This document shows positions 14,448 to 27,156 of a stretch of 64,000 nucleotides of DNA, in pieces. The stretch lies in NCBI GenBank assembly GCA_016859345.1, contig CM029126.1, forward strand, positions 1,833,001 to 1,897,000, given 5' to 3'. The notes below the pieces were generated by a model. It had not been told where the DNA came from. It made no database searches and saw nothing but the letters and a program-made list of their open reading frames with translations. The DNA is from Istiophorus platypterus (Eukaryota; Chordata; Actinopteri; Istiophoriformes; Istiophoridae). The stretch's first letter is position 1, and the number at the start of each line of letters is the position of its first letter. A program made the translations under genes and the position numbers.

Positions 14448-17400
14448 CTGAAAAAAAAGGAGCAGATAAAGAATCAGTCAGATTTATGAAAAAGATAGAA
14501 AAATACAAATCAAGACAAACATATAGTATTTATTAGTCAAGATAAATCAGTCTTTTGTACGTGACATCTTTGGATAAACGTTTTTTTCTGAACAAGCTTT
14601 AAACTGGAAGTTTGGAAGAACCGATTCTGGTTTTTCCTGCCGACACAGCGTCATGTTCTAACGACGTGAATTCTGAGTGAACCACATGTTCTGTGGTGCT
14701 GCTGAAGAACAGAACATCACTGTCTGACCAGAGAGGGGAGAGCAAAAAGTAAAAACAACAACAAAATAACACACAACCCTCATCAATAAATATTAGAAAT
14801 ACAATGACATTTTGTTCAGTGTCATTAACAATAAAGACAAATCTTTCCTGTATACAACAGTATTATATAGACCTGTAAGGGTTTGTGAGACATTAAATAC
14901 TAGGAAGTTCTCTTATCAGATGGCTGATATAAACCTTTTTTCTAGAACAGCTTACAGGCAAATTAAAAACCCTCGTTTTTTTGTAATAATAAGAAACAGT
15001 CTCTAACAGACTCATGTATGTTTATTTCTGGTAAAAACCCAGCATAACTAACTTCTTTAGGCCAACTGTGATATTTCTACATAAAAGCTTACGTTAGACA
15101 CATTTAAAGTAACTATAAGTAGAACTGAGCTCAGACAGTAACGGGTGAATGGATTTGCCGCCTGAGATGAGGTTTGAAACTCTGAAGGAGAGTGACAGTG
15201 CCTCCTCAAGGCCAATTAATGTAATGTTGTCAGAAGCCAGAGGAGCGTTTCCATCATCATCATCCTCCCTCTAGGTGCTAATGATCCTTTATCCCCGTCG
15301 GAGGGACGAACCATCGTATTTGTACAGAGTCGGTACCTTTGGTCCGGCGAAGCCTGCGAATCCGGGTTCTCCGGGTTCGCAGTCACATTCCGTCGGCCCC
15401 TCCTCCCCGAGTGACGCTTCAGCCCCGGACTCCTCGGAGGAGTCGGTGTCTGGTGCTGCTGGGGGGTATTCATATGGGACCTGGGACACGATAATAAAAA
15501 CGGTTTTACACAAAGATTAGCATGGACACACATTCTCTACAGTAGCAATTAAAACTTTAGGTAAAAATCCCCCCATTTAGCAGCTGTTTTGGAGCTTTTG
15601 GCCTCATCACATGATCTTTGTCAGCAGATAAACTTTGACCAAGTTGTCATGAAATTGTACACATTCAACGTCCAGTTCTCTGAGCGAAAAATCGGAGTAT
15701 CCTTGAAAATAAATGGAAATTTGTACAACTGGGCAAAAACGTTCTGCTGGTCTAAGATCGTGCGATATGATCGAAAGTTCCAGAAGAGCCACTAAATGGA
15801 CCTTGTGGGGAGATTGTTTCCTCAACTGAAATTAAACTGTTGTAGGAGCTGCTACGACCCAGGCAGGGACCCCCAGCCCTCGCCCACCCTACCTGCATGG
15901 TCTCCGTGTCCTCCTTGGCGTAGTGGGACTCGGTGGTGGTGGCGTAGGGGTAGGCATCCTCGGTGATCATGGTGACCTGGGTGGGGACGGGACTGTAAAG
16001 GTCGTAGTCCCCCCCCTCAGACCCCTCGGACCCCTCGGCCCCGTCGTAAGAGGGAGTCGGCTCAGGCTGATACTCTGTCAGCACAAAGGAGGCGTCAGCT
16101 ATATTGTCCAGTTTATGGTCTTATTTTTTAGTTTTGACCGAAACCGTGGCCGTAAACATATACAAGTATGTGGTCTCACCTGGCTGGGGGGGGGCTAAGC
16201 CGTCATAGTGTTCGACCACAGAACCTTCAAAGGTGTTATCTTCACCTGGACAGACAGACAGGTAGAGACAGACAGGCAGACAGACAGACAGGGAGTCATG
16301 CAGGTGGCTCGTTGGTCTAGGGGTATGATTCTCGCTTCGGGTGCGAGAGGTCCCGGGTTCAAATCCCGGACGAGCCCTTGGTTTGAGACGTCAAATGGAC
16401 CTCAGGGACAAATATTACTTCAAAAAACAATGGTATCAAGTGAAAGGCCAAATCAAAACTTGTTAAGTTTGCTGCCTTTGAAGGATGACAAAAAAAGCAA
16501 TGTTAACAGCATGACTTTGTGTGTAAATATGGGCAATTTCTGTATTTGCTTAAGTATAAAGTGATCTAGATTATAAATACACAGTGAGCGAGCTGTTTTT
16601 TAAATGTTTTTATTAATCAATATTTTTGACATTTTCTAGACCAAGCATATAAAGTTTAAGGTTTAAAGCGTTTTTCTCATTTTGAACCAACTATTTCCTT
16701 TTCTTGTTCTATAAAGCAGGAAAGCAGGAAACTGCTAATTTAAAAGCTGTGCGACAAATATATGTCTCCTTTTTTTCATCTGTAAACAGTTTTGACTGGT
16801 TATGTTTCATCAGATCAGACCTGAGTGGTATCCGGAGTATTCGTCCTGGCAGAGAGAGAAGACGACGCACAGCGCGAGCACAAGCAGCCGTGAGAGGACA
16901 GACGCCTGCAGGTGGAAAAAAAACCCAAGTGTTTATTCGATGTGATTTAACAGTTCATAAAGACAATGGGGGTTGGGGGGGCAGCTCCGCTCTGGCCGTC
17001 ATTGGGAAAAATTATGTCCTGTTGTGGATGTTTTGCTCTGGAACTGTAAAAGTATCTTACATTTATGGTGAAGAGCAGCCAACGTATTGATGAAGAGATG
17101 TATAGTTTGTGTCACTGCCCATTCAGTTTTTCACAAAGTCAGACCTGAACATGATAACATTTTATTTATCAACCAAGCCCTATCGACAGAACATATTCTC
17201 TTTACTCGTGAAGGAACCAAAGAACCCTGCACAAGGTTCTAATACAGGGTTTCCGCAGTGGTCAACAAATTAAATTTCAGAACTTTAAGAGCTTAATATG
17301 GCTTAATATAACAGCTCTTTCACTGCCACACTGATCAAAAAACTAATAGGGATGATAAGACCTAAAATATTTAATAGATACATGAATTTATTGATATTTA

Positions 17401-20400
17401 TACATTATCCCATGTCGACTATGAGAATCCGAGACTTTTTAATCACTTTCAAAGCCTTTTCTTGAGGAAACTGAATTCAGTGCTTTTGAAAGCCTTTAAA
17501 ACTCCTGTGATGGGGGATTTTACTTGCTGAAGGTGAATGTGTGTGTGAGTTTGGTTCCTTCACACACCTGAAGATGTTGGTCAGTGTTTTCTATTGTTCT
17601 CTCTGTGTCACTTTTTCACCCTATGTGAGAATAGAAGGTCTGTTCGATATCAATGACAAGGCAAAAGTTTCCAAAAACAAAAGTTTTGTCAGATTAGTTT
17701 TATCAAGTCTGTGCTAGACCAGCTCAGCTACTACACGTCATTGTTTAATCATCACAGATATTATCTGTGATTTAATTTAGCCAAGTCATGACCAACTGAA
17801 TAACACGTCATTCAAAAGAGAAACCAAAGCACAACTGCTCACTCATCGGTGCTCAAAATGACTTAAAATGACCAAATGAACAAAAAAGGTATTTCAATGT
17901 CAAGAGAAGGTGAAAATGGCAAAAAAAATACAAAAAAAAAATACAAAACCCCCCAAAAAACACCATAAATAAATAAACTAGACAATGTTGCCAAGGTCAG
18001 TGTAAAACAAAATACACCTGACTTCAGAGATAAAAATTCATAGTAAATAATCCAGATCTGCCCCAAAATGTACCGGGTTCTACCCTGGTCCATAAACCGT
18101 TCCTCTACAAAGTTCAGGGCAAATCAGTTCAGTAGAGTTTTCTAAATCCTGCTGAGAAATGAACAAATCAACAAACAGGCACAGCTGCAAACATCAAGCT
18201 CTTGGTCGAGATAATCAAAGAATAATAATAATAATACTGGCCTGAAATAAACCAACCATAGCAGTATTTACTATACACATACTAAAAATAAACTGTAGTC
18301 AACTAATTTGATTTAATAATTTTAGTAATTTTTCAAGCAAATCATTTGCTAGTTCCAGCTCCTCAAATTCATCTTTTCTTTCTCGTCTCTTTGCTTTAAG
18401 CTTTTCTCTTATTTATGGTGATATTTACTGAGATCAATTACTGACAAACAAGAAGATGTTGATTTTAGTTTGCACTGAAGGCTCCAACTGAAGTTGCCAG
18501 AATCAAGACATTTAACTCCTGCAAATATAAAACTTCCTTTATAGAAATTAAACTGATTAATCTTTGCCGGTTTGTTTTTTTCTACTTCACTCCTTTTCAA
18601 TTTTTGGCCCCTCTTATCGTCTCTGTAGAACACATTTGCATAAATTCAAGCCACAGTTTACTAACATTCATAACTGTATAAATAGTTGTAAACCAAAACA
18701 AAAGAAACATTAGTTGACTTATTGACGAAACTTTATTAAAACCATACACAGACACAGGGTCGGACTCTGGGCTCATTAAAATGTTGCTGAGTGTCAACAT
18801 ATTTCCCACTCTGGGTGGAAGGATCTTACCCTAAAATTTCCTTTTGATTTTGATACTTTAATGAAAAATTTAACTCATTAATAAATTTCATATTCTTGAC
18901 ACTGTTTCTCCTGAATCTGAATACATTTATTTCTAAAAGGTTACAGCCTCTAGAAATGGTACGGTAAAAAATATCTGAACTGCTTCAATCAACAGTAATT
19001 TCAACATCTGTAAACCAAGACACCAGAACAGATTTTTGCTACAGGCATCTTTTTTTGTCCCAAGAAAATTTATTTATAATTTCATAAACCATAGCAGGCA
19101 AGTAAATGCCCAGAATGAAAAATCCTACTAAAGTAAAAGAGAAATAAATAAATTAATAAAACATACTTAAAGCATCAAAACTTAAAGTCCTTTGCCAGGG
19201 CCCAAATGACTAATATATTATTATATATTTGACATTATTAGTTTGTTGATATTAATGCAAGCCAAGGAAGCATTTCAGTCTTGTAGGTGCCGGAGTTGGA
19301 GCTATGGATCTATGTTATGTACAATTATCTAGTTTAGTCCAGTGGTTTCCAACCTAATGGTCAGGCCCCTACAAAGAGGCACAAGATCACAAATCAATAA
19401 TCACTGCTTCATCTTTAATAATTTTCTTTTTTTCTATAAACTTATCGCATTGTTTTGTAAATTTTTATTCTGAAAAGCAGAGTTAGTAACTATATCTGTC
19501 AAATAAATGTAATGAAGTATAAAGTTTAATGTTTCCTTCTGAACTGAAAATGTGTAGAAATATAAAGCAGCATAAACTGGAAATACTGAAGTATTGCAAC
19601 TTAGTTACATTACTTGAGTAAATCTCCTTAGTTACTTTCCACCACTGAAACAGGGTCAACAGTTGAACATAATGTAATGGGGATATGGAAGCAGATGTAC
19701 ACTTTACAAAAGATATATAGATGAAGATTAAATTATATTTCTCTTACATGACACAGATTAAAACTTCCTTTAAACATTAATACAAATAATTCAAAAATGT
19801 AAAGCTGTTCTCGTGGTTACACTGTATGAAGCTCTAATACAATCTGGTGCATTCTGTGTTTTATATGCAGATGTTTAACAGGCCAGATATAAAACTGCAT
19901 TTGTTTTTGGACAGTCTGCTGCCTGCACCGTGACCAATACTTGTGATAACTGCAGACCAATCAGACAACAAACCTGGAGCATGATGGTACATATCCTTGG
20001 TGTCATGGAGGATCAGAGAAGTGCCTGACTTGACTACATTCAAACATGAGACTCATTTCCTAAAGCCCCCGGTTAGTCCTCGGCCACCCGGTGGCCGGGG
20101 AGGGTTTGAGTCCCTCAGATGAGACTCTGCTGGTGTTTGGCTGAGAATTAAAGGAACTGAGAGGTTTTCTTTGTCAGGACGAAAACCCCTGAGCTCTACT
20201 CGGACTTGTCTCACATTCCTTCAGCTCCACTGTGAGCCTGAACAACAACTGAGGAAAAACCTAGATGTTTGGCCAGCCAGACGAGCCGCTCAGTGGACAA
20301 TAAAGTGTGGGCTGAAGAGGATAAAAATGACAGTGACCACATTTTCCTCTTAGGATTTCTGAAACTTCACAGTTACTTTGAGTCACAAAGAGACTGGATT

Positions 20401-22093
20401 CATTAAAACTCACGGGGGAACATTCTGAAAGGTTAAATATTTTATCTCTAAAAAGTACAAATCAACTTTCATCATCTTCCCCTCTCTGGTGTTAAATTAA
20501 TCTCTGCTAATTCTTAATTTTATTTTCCTTAATCAAATAAGAAATTTAACATTTCTTATTTTTTGTTAAAGAAAAACAGCAACGTGTAGAGGCAAGAAAA
20601 CGTCTATTTTGGCCTGCTTTTTAACAACATATTTGTCATATTTCAACAAGCATTCAAATCATTATCCTAAAAATAACACAATTAATCTTTGATTTTTCTG
20701 TTACTCTGAATTTGTTTCTGTGGTTTACTTGCTTTACTGTATGAAGCCTCATAAATAAACAACCACCAAATCATAGATTCGGCAGAAATCAAAAAGATCG
20801 GCCGCAACAGTGGCATCAGACAGAACGGACCCGTGACCGTGTCCTGCAGGACCTCTGGGGCAGAGAGGTGAGACACTTCCCTCATGCAGTACACTCCATT
20901 TCACATGCTACATGTTTTCTTGGATATTTGTGGTTTATGATGCAACTTTGCATTAAACAAGTTTTGTGTACTGCAAAGTTGTAATTTGTGATTTATTATA
21001 AATAAAACCTATTTTGTGATTTGGTCTAAGATTGAATTCTTTGCCCGGATAACTTTATTTAACAAAGCAAAAAAAATCCTCAGACAATTTCACATTTCAT
21101 TACGATTTCAAGAACAAGACAAATAGAGCCATTAAGTAACCACGTAAAATCTGCGTCTTGGGCAGGGAAGAGCAACAAAGATTAACATCTGATTTCTCAA
21201 TAACCACTATAGAGAATGTTCGACAGAAATGTCGTCTCAGCAAAACTCCAAGGCAAAGAGCGATTGAATATCTTCTCCTTCACTATTTAACATTTCTCAG
21301 CAAACCTGAATGTGATGTGTGAAGCTGAATTAGTTTTAATTTAACCGAAAGAAACTCTTAGCACTAATGGTTATTTGCAGGTAGCAGATATTTGTATTCA
21401 TACTCTGTTGGATCATTTTACGAACGATAATTATACTTTTAAAAAATATTTTTTAGACAAATGATATCCATGGGTTCCAGCCAGATTATCTCTGCAGGTC
21501 ATAATGACCTGCTCAGGATAAAGAGTTTGGTTTATTTAAAAAAAAGGCAGGAGTTGCTGGGAACTATAAAGTATATTAATAAGTATTAGACCGGTGTTTT
21601 ACCTCTGATCTTGCTGTTGAGAAAACCAGCTAAAGGGAGGGAAAATCATTTTAATATGGAAATATAGACGTCATTCTGCTTTTATGTAGTCATGGTTTCT
21701 AATTGCAGCCTAAACCTTTGGAAGCAGCTGAGAAATCAATTCAAAATTAAAACCTCGCTTTATTTTTACCTTCAGTACCTGTGACATTGCCATTTACTCT
21801 TGGTTCCATTTAACAAAGATAAACCTGAAGGTTCTTTGAGGTGCCACACTAATATAAAACACCTGTTTTTACACAATTTCCCTCTCAATCACCTCAATGC
21901 AACACATAAAAAATAATTTCAGTTCTGTCCCAGTTGATCCGTATCAATAAATACAAATAAATCAATAAAGTTCTGCACCAGTCCCAACAGCAGAGCAAAA
22001 GGGGACACCAGCTACCCCTAATACCCGAAACCTGGCAGGGCCACCGTCCAAGCCCAGGCCATCCCCACTCACCTTGTCATTGGAGGCTCCCAT
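555..22093 (-). CDS. Fibrillar-type collagen alpha chain, 5' portion (partial, continues off left edge)
   Basis: Extracellular matrix protein. Nineteen exons can be read on the minus strand with continuous phase. N-terminal exons are 22073-22093, 16821-16905, 16180-16245, 15893-16074 and 15337-15480. Gly-X-Y exons are 14394-14447, 14202-14255, 13655-13708, 13242-13295, 12541-12594, 11205-11258, 10868-10921, 10612-10665, 9619-9663, 6260-6313, 6088-6141, 5312-5365, 2769-2840 and 555-590. The coding part seen is about 415 residues: about 166 N-terminal, then 83 uninterrupted Gly-X-Y triplets. Every helix exon starts with a Gly codon and most are 54 bp, the hallmark of fibrillar collagens. The acidic, Tyr-containing N-terminal region resembles the variable region of COL5A/COL11A-type chains, but I see no thrombospondin-N-like or VWC domain. 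The subtype is not assigned. Collagen is very sure; the exact chain is unknown. The 72-bp and 36-bp exons at the left are the least certain. Confidence 0.85.
1494..1625. repeat. Dispersed repeat, copy A (pair with 3605-3730)
   Basis: tttacttccatatcaggatttattttcc...gattttcct...gtgactgactta...gctcatgtct matches 3605-3730 (tttacttccacatcaggaattatttcc...gattttccttt...gtgattggctga...gctcatgtct). Two diverged copies in the same orientation. Confidence 0.65.
1628..1722. repeat. CA / TG / CA microsatellite cluster
   Basis: CA run, then TG-rich run, then CA run with a palindromic centre (tgtacagtgcaattgtaca), able to fold back on itself. Confidence 0.85.
1913..2500 (+). mobile_element. Decayed Tc1-like DNA transposon fragment
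   Basis: Blocks match the widespread fish Tc1-type transposase gene in order: catgaatctatggacccaacctgcc, caacagtccaggct, atcttctaatggctacttcc, ggataatgatccatgtca, and agatctggatccagtaga, ending near ggtgttcctaatatagtgctcgctgagtgtata, the typical terminal segment. Frames are broken by stops and indels, so it is inactive. It sits in a collagen intron. Confidence 0.65.
3605..3730. repeat. Dispersed repeat, copy B
   Basis: Second copy of the repeat at 1494-1625, in the same orientation within the collagen gene. Confidence 0.65.
7500..7610. repeat. Percomorph dispersed repeat fragment
   Basis: gctaagctaggctagctgttcccacctgcttccagtctttatgtgaagctaggctaa, a motif series seen in many percomorph genomes. 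It is related to the fragment at 52255. Confidence 0.6.
8030..8740. repeat. MITE-like element copy 1
   Basis: Shares aagtcctt(g)g(t)cagggccc, atatttgacattatta, ggagttggagctat, gatctatgttatg, ggttcccaacct and gcccctacaa with 19120-19647, and ends cttagttgctttccatcactg. Confidence 0.7.
10573..10593. repeat. (GAT)n microsatellite
   Basis: Seven GAT units directly next to the donor of collagen exon 10612-10665. Confidence 0.9.
15337..16905 (-). CDS. Collagen N-terminal region exons (signal peptide core and acidic Tyr-rich segment)
   Basis: Four exons upstream of the triple helix. Exon 16821-16905 encodes the hydrophobic signal core (VLSRLLVLALCVVFSLC), after a 7-residue start (MGASNDK) in exon 22073-22093. 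Exons 16180-16245 and 15893-16074 encode a Glu/Asp/Tyr/Pro-rich stretch with EGSEGSEGGDYDLYSP and ITEDAYPY. Exon 15337-15480 carries SSEESGAEASLGEEG, a Cys pair (ECDCEPG) and the first Gly-X-Y triplets. Phases run 0, 1, 1, 0, 0 without a break. The DY and EY contexts could be tyrosine-sulfation sites, as in COL5/COL11 variable regions (inference). About 166 residues is short for a clade B fibrillar N-propeptide. Confidence 0.8.
16249..16292. repeat. GACA/CAGA-rich tetranucleotide repeat
   Basis: Imperfect run of gaca/caga units between a collagen exon and the tRNA-Pro gene. Read from the collagen strand it gives a TGTC-rich polypyrimidine-like tract next to the 3' splice site of exon 16180-16245. 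Confidence 0.7.
16306..16377 (+). tRNA. tRNA-Pro, anticodon CGG
   Basis: 72-nt tRNA gene. The acceptor stem GGCTCGT pairs with ACGAGCC, followed by the discriminator base C. The anticodon loop is TTCGGGT, giving CGG. The A box (TGGTCTAGGGG) and B box (GGTTCAAATCC) are intact, and the T arm CCCGG/CCGGG pairs. It lies in a collagen intron on the opposite strand, 60 bp from exon 16180-16245, just downstream of a GACA-rich repeat. No run of four or more T follows within about 200 bases, which is unusual for a Pol III terminator. Confidence 0.95.
16906..22072 (-). other. Large first intron of the collagen gene
   Basis: About 5.2 kb between the start-codon exon and the signal-peptide exon. It is AT-rich, contains one MITE-like copy (about 19120-19647), and has no coding exon I can support. 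Short ORFs here lack splice-compatible homology. If a thrombospondin-N-like domain exists it should be encoded near here, and I do not see one. Confidence 0.5.
19120..19647. repeat. MITE-like element copy 2
   Basis: Same order of blocks as 8030-8740, ending cttagttactttccaccactg, the complement of the common CAGTGGTGGAAAGTAAC terminus. It is in collagen intron 1. Confidence 0.7.
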
Positions 22094-23546
22094 GGTGCTG
22101 CCGAGCGAGTCCCCTCAGACCAGAACAGATCCTGCACGGGTCGCTCTCAGGACACAGATGAGGACAAAAAAAAAAACGACCTGATTCAGCTCTCCCTGAG
22201 CGGATCACCTCAGAGCATTATCACTGCGATGGTTCCCCCCGTCCTCTGTCTGTCTCTCTCCAGGTTCCCTCAGGTTCCCAGGCTCTGACGGGATCCTCAC
22301 CGTCCTTTTTTTTTTTTTTTTTAACTTCTCGCCCTCCATCTCTGCTTCTCAACAGGGTGAGAAATACCTGAGCCAGAAACCAGCATCAGCAGAGAAAGGT
22401 GAAGGAGAGAAAACAGAGATGCTTGGATTTGTGTACAACTTAAAAGTGCAAACTTTATATCTACGTTATTTTCTTTTCATGTGATGTTGGTATTTGCAAT
22501 TTATAGGCAACCATTAGATATCTTAACATCTGAAATTTTGTCTTATACAAGAGGCTACAAATACTTCATCTGACTCCAGGTGAAAAGAGTTTCTGCTGCT
22601 CAGACCAATTTTTACACCAAGCAAAAATCTCATCTTATCAAAATATGCCTCACTATATCAAAAGAACTAAACAACACGTTACTGTATCTTTCTTAATTAA
22701 ACCTTAGTGCTGTTCACACCAGTCAGCCACATTAAAACATGTATCTGGTTTTAATGTTGAGGCTGATCCGTGCACATCACAGTCACAACACAAATTAACT
22801 GAATCATTTTAACTTGAAAATAAAAGCACTACGAGTGAAACTGATTAAATTTAATTAAAATGAATCGAGTTCATTATCAAAATAGATTTTGATGCTACAG
22901 ATGCTGTGATGCTGCTAGAGCCTCTACTTTGGATTTAAATAAACTGCAAGGTGAGCTCTTGTGTGAGTTGTTTTTCTTAAGGATTTAATCATGTGTGGTT
23001 TTTAAAAATGAAGACCAACCATTTTAAGTCGCAAATTTGAGAATAAACAAATTTAAATTTAGAGACAAATTTCAAATTAAAGATTTTCATTTTTTTCTTA
23101 AAGACTGCACAAATCCTGTGTAAACACTTGTAGACACAAAGAAAAATTAGGCTCCAAACACGGTGACCTCTGACCCTGTGGTAAAACTGTGCCAGCTATG
23201 ACACTCCTGTCCGACATTCCAAGTGGTTTGAAATCCCTCTCAGCCAATCAAGCAAAGGCGGGCGGAGCCTGTTGACGATTGGCAGACGTGTAGTTGCCCT
23301 GATGAGAAGTAGTAGTAGTGGGACTGTCACAATTTTCAAACTGTGTCTATGCACAATTTGAAGTACAAAAAAAAGTTCACATTGTCTGTTCCCAAAAATT
23401 TTATTCCCATTCATAGTTTGCCAAAAATCCCAAAATTTAAAAAAAAACTTAAAATGTAATGGCATCTGACATATTTTGACCTTTGGAGGCCATGATGAAC
23501 CCTGACCTCGTCTGATCAGACTTCTGTTGTTGTTGATCCAGCACAA
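22094..23546. other. Intergenic region between snrnp48 3' end and collagen 5' end
   Basis: The part next to the collagen start (22094-22330) is more GC-rich and holds the probable 5' UTR and promoter, with a T17 run at 22306-22322. No TATA box is evident. The rest is AT-rich without supportable genes. A probable snrnp48 polyadenylation signal lies at 23400-23405. Confidence 0.4.
23400..23405 (-). terminator. Candidate polyadenylation signal of snrnp48
   Basis: AATAAA on the minus strand, about 140 bases past the snrnp48 stop codon. Confidence 0.5.
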
Positions 23547-25388
23547 TTACTTCTCCTTCTCTCTCTCCTCCCTCTTCTTCTTCTTCTTCTTCTTCCGGTC
23601 GTGGTGGTGGTCACTGGGGGAGTGGGAATCTCTGCCAAGATCCGAAAAACAAAATTACCATCAGACAATTTGATCTTTCAAAATCCAAAGAAGAATTTAG
23701 GCAATCTGATGCTTCTATGTAGGATGAGCATATACAGTATATCGTGGTACTTGTCATGAACAACTGACAGAAGAACAAAGGCGCTGTGTGTGTCCTGTCT
23801 CACCTCTCCCTCTTCTTTTTCTTCTTCTTGCTTTCTCTGTCTTGGCTTCGTTCCCGGCTGCGACGGGACCTGCTGTGGGAGCGGTAAGACTCTGAGGATG
23901 CAGACCTCCTCCCGTCCAACCGACGTCTGATAAGCAAAGAAATATGACTCAAGAAAAATTTTCATTCAGATTTCGTCATCCCTTATCTACAACATTACAG
24001 GAAAGTGGTCGTCAGGAAGTCGGAGGATAGGTTGTTCTCCTGTACCTGTGAGAGGAGTGTTCTGATCGTGTCGACTCCTCTTCCTCCCTCCACTGTCTGG
24101 CGAGCTCCTCTGAGTGGACGTTGATCACCTCTCTGATCACCTGCAGGACGACCACAGTGAGGCAATGTAACCAATTAGGTCCTTAATCTTTATGTAAACA
24201 GAAAAGACTTACTGAAACTGCTGCTACAAACAAAAAAAAACCCAAAACAACAGCCTTTCCAAGACAAGCTTTATCAGGCCCTTCATAAAACCATTTATCC
24301 ACACATTTAGATTTTCCTTGCATTACTCCTCCCCTTCTAAACATTTAACACTACAACACAACATTTAAATGTAGTTAAAAACTTAAACTGATATTTGTTG
24401 CACTGATGATGTTCAGTAGAGATCACAAAAATGACTTCCCTAAACAGTTCCTGCTGCTGAATCTAAAGTGCTAAAGCTTATTACCCCCCCCCCCCCACGC
24501 GCCCCCGTCCAACTCACCCAAATTCTCAAACTGCAGAACACAGACACTGACACACTCGAAGCTCCAGATCCAGTCAGCTGGGTCTGTGTTTGACAGGAGT
24601 TCTTCGGTTCTTTACTTCCTGTACCTATGTACTCAACTTCCTCTGGTTGTATGTGGCTTCCCAACGGACAATTTAATGCAAATAAATCCTGATTAAACTT
24701 CTCCTCACTTCAGAAACCCTTTGTGTTCAATCTGAATAAAACTCAAGAATTAGTGATTTGCAACTCAATTTCTCTAAATCCGCAAATTCACAATAAATGA
24801 TCATAAATGAGCAGTTACACTATTCTTATGCCCTGGGTTTTGCGTTATGTTGTCAGGAACTCGGTGTTGTGTTAGTCTAATGTTTCTGGCTGCATTTGGT
24901 TGATTGACAGGTGTCTCAGCCTGTTATAGTCACCTGTGTCAGTTCTGGTTCTTTGTCCAACTAGAGAACAAAGTCGTCTGAACTCTATAAGGCACACAGA
25001 CACCAGTAAATGCGAGCACACCTCCACCAATATGAGATCTGTGGAGCGATTTCTTAACATAACAACTAACAGAAATGATTCATGAATAAAGGACTGGGCG
25101 AGCATCATCCTGTGTACCTCTGTGTATGACTTCTTGGTAATGTGAACGTTCTTGGCACGGTAAGACTGACGCCGCCTTTTGTAGTCTCTCATCTCCGCCA
25201 TCAACTCGAGATGCGTCTTTGGTTCGTTCTGCTCGTCATCTGGTCACACAAACACACACACAAACACACACGTTTTTACCAGAGCACCGCACTGAGGAAG
25301 AAAAACAAATCTTTTATACTTAAAAAATAGAAGCAAACACACTTTTCCAAAAAACAACCAGACTATTTTAAGGTACTAATAGAAAGTG

Positions 25389-25450
<62 letters not shown>

Positions 25451-27039
25451 CATCATCATTATCATCATTATTATCATTATTATTATCATCATCATCATCA
25501 TCATCATCACCACCACCCAAAGTGAGTAAGAGAATTACTAATAGAATAAATTTAAAATAAAATAAAATTCCTCTACGGTCCAAATAAAACTGTTTTCATG
25601 TACAGGTAAACATGTACCTAACATTTTATCATTCTGATGTTTGGAAGGCTCGACTGATCAACTGAGTAAATTCATTTGATGATTAAAAGTACAGAGTAAC
25701 TGACTTATTTCCATTGTGGTATCCCCCCCACAAAAAAATCCAAACAAAATATAATATCTACAAAAACAAAACATACTATAATGGCGAGTCATAGCCGATG
25801 CTTTAAAAACTACTTTAGTAGTATAAACCAGGCTACAGGTTTCTGAGAACCCTGAAGGTTTCAACTTGTGTCAGAACCCTACTCACCTTTCTGAAGTTTG
25901 GACACCAGATCTACGTAGAGATCTTCGTTGCCGGAGGCAGCGTCCTTCTGTTGGCCGAGGACGCCAACCACGTGATCGTACAGAGCCAATCGGTCGGCCA
26001 CGGTGAGATCGCAAACGGCTCGCTTGTGGTTCTGAGGCACATCGACAGGCTGGCCGGAGTACTGACCTGATGGAGAACCGGAGAGCCTTAACACAATGAG
26101 GAACGATTGAGGGAACACAAACACACATCAGCCTGACACACTGTTTATTCATGTGGATATGGTCAACAGAACTGGTCTCCATGATACAAGTCCAACTGTT
26201 ATTGATTGTCTCCATAAATTCCTCATCGGCTCCAAGTGTAAAACCCCAAAATATTCTAGTTTTCCTCTTTAGACTGGAGGGAAAAGCAGCTCCTAAACTC
26301 ACGCAAAATTTGATGAGATTATATTTTAAAAAGACTCTAAGAGTGTGAAATTACCACTTGAGTTCAACACAACCAAAACTGGACTGAGCACACAATGGAA
26401 AATGACAAAATACATATCACTACATAGGGGGAAAAAAAAAAACAGTAAGTGGAGCCTTGAGCTTTACATTTACACTATGTAGTTGGCAGAGTTGTGTAGT
26501 TTATGCGCTACGAATGAGATAAAAGTATGATTTTGTGATGCTTTTTACCCAAAGTGAGTAATTGGAGAGAGAGAAAAACACTCTTGGAATCAGACTGATA
26601 TCATAATAATTTTTTAAGATTTTACTTCTGCGCTAAAAACCGGATCCATTTCATGGGTCACAGGAGAACGTGCTCAACAAGTTTCCAAGTGCTCTAAAAC
26701 TTTGTAATGTCACTGGTTTGTTTTTTTAATTTAACATGCTGCTCTGTTTCTTTTTAGCTGCTGTAAATGCACAATACATTGAACCCATTTGGTCTTTTTT
26801 ATCAGTTGTATGTCTCCTCCTTTGTGATCAATACGTGTTCGAGCTGTTGGGGGTAATTATGTCAGTGCTCATTGCTTTTAACTAGAATCATTCCAGCAGT
26901 GACATTATTTTTTCTGTGCTCTGTTATTTTTTTTAAATCACATTAAAACATGTCACATAAAGTTACATCTATCCACATTAATTTTAACTGACAGGACTGA
27001 ATGTATGGACTGATCTTTTCCCAACACGTAATGGGAAAA

Positions 27040-27116
<77 letters not shown>

Positions 27117-27125
27117 CGAGTGGGT

Positions 27126-27156
<31 letters not shown>

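Noticed and set aside
25368..25583. Poly-Asn/Asp ORF
   Set aside because: Translation of the ATT/ATC microsatellite in an snrnp48 intron.
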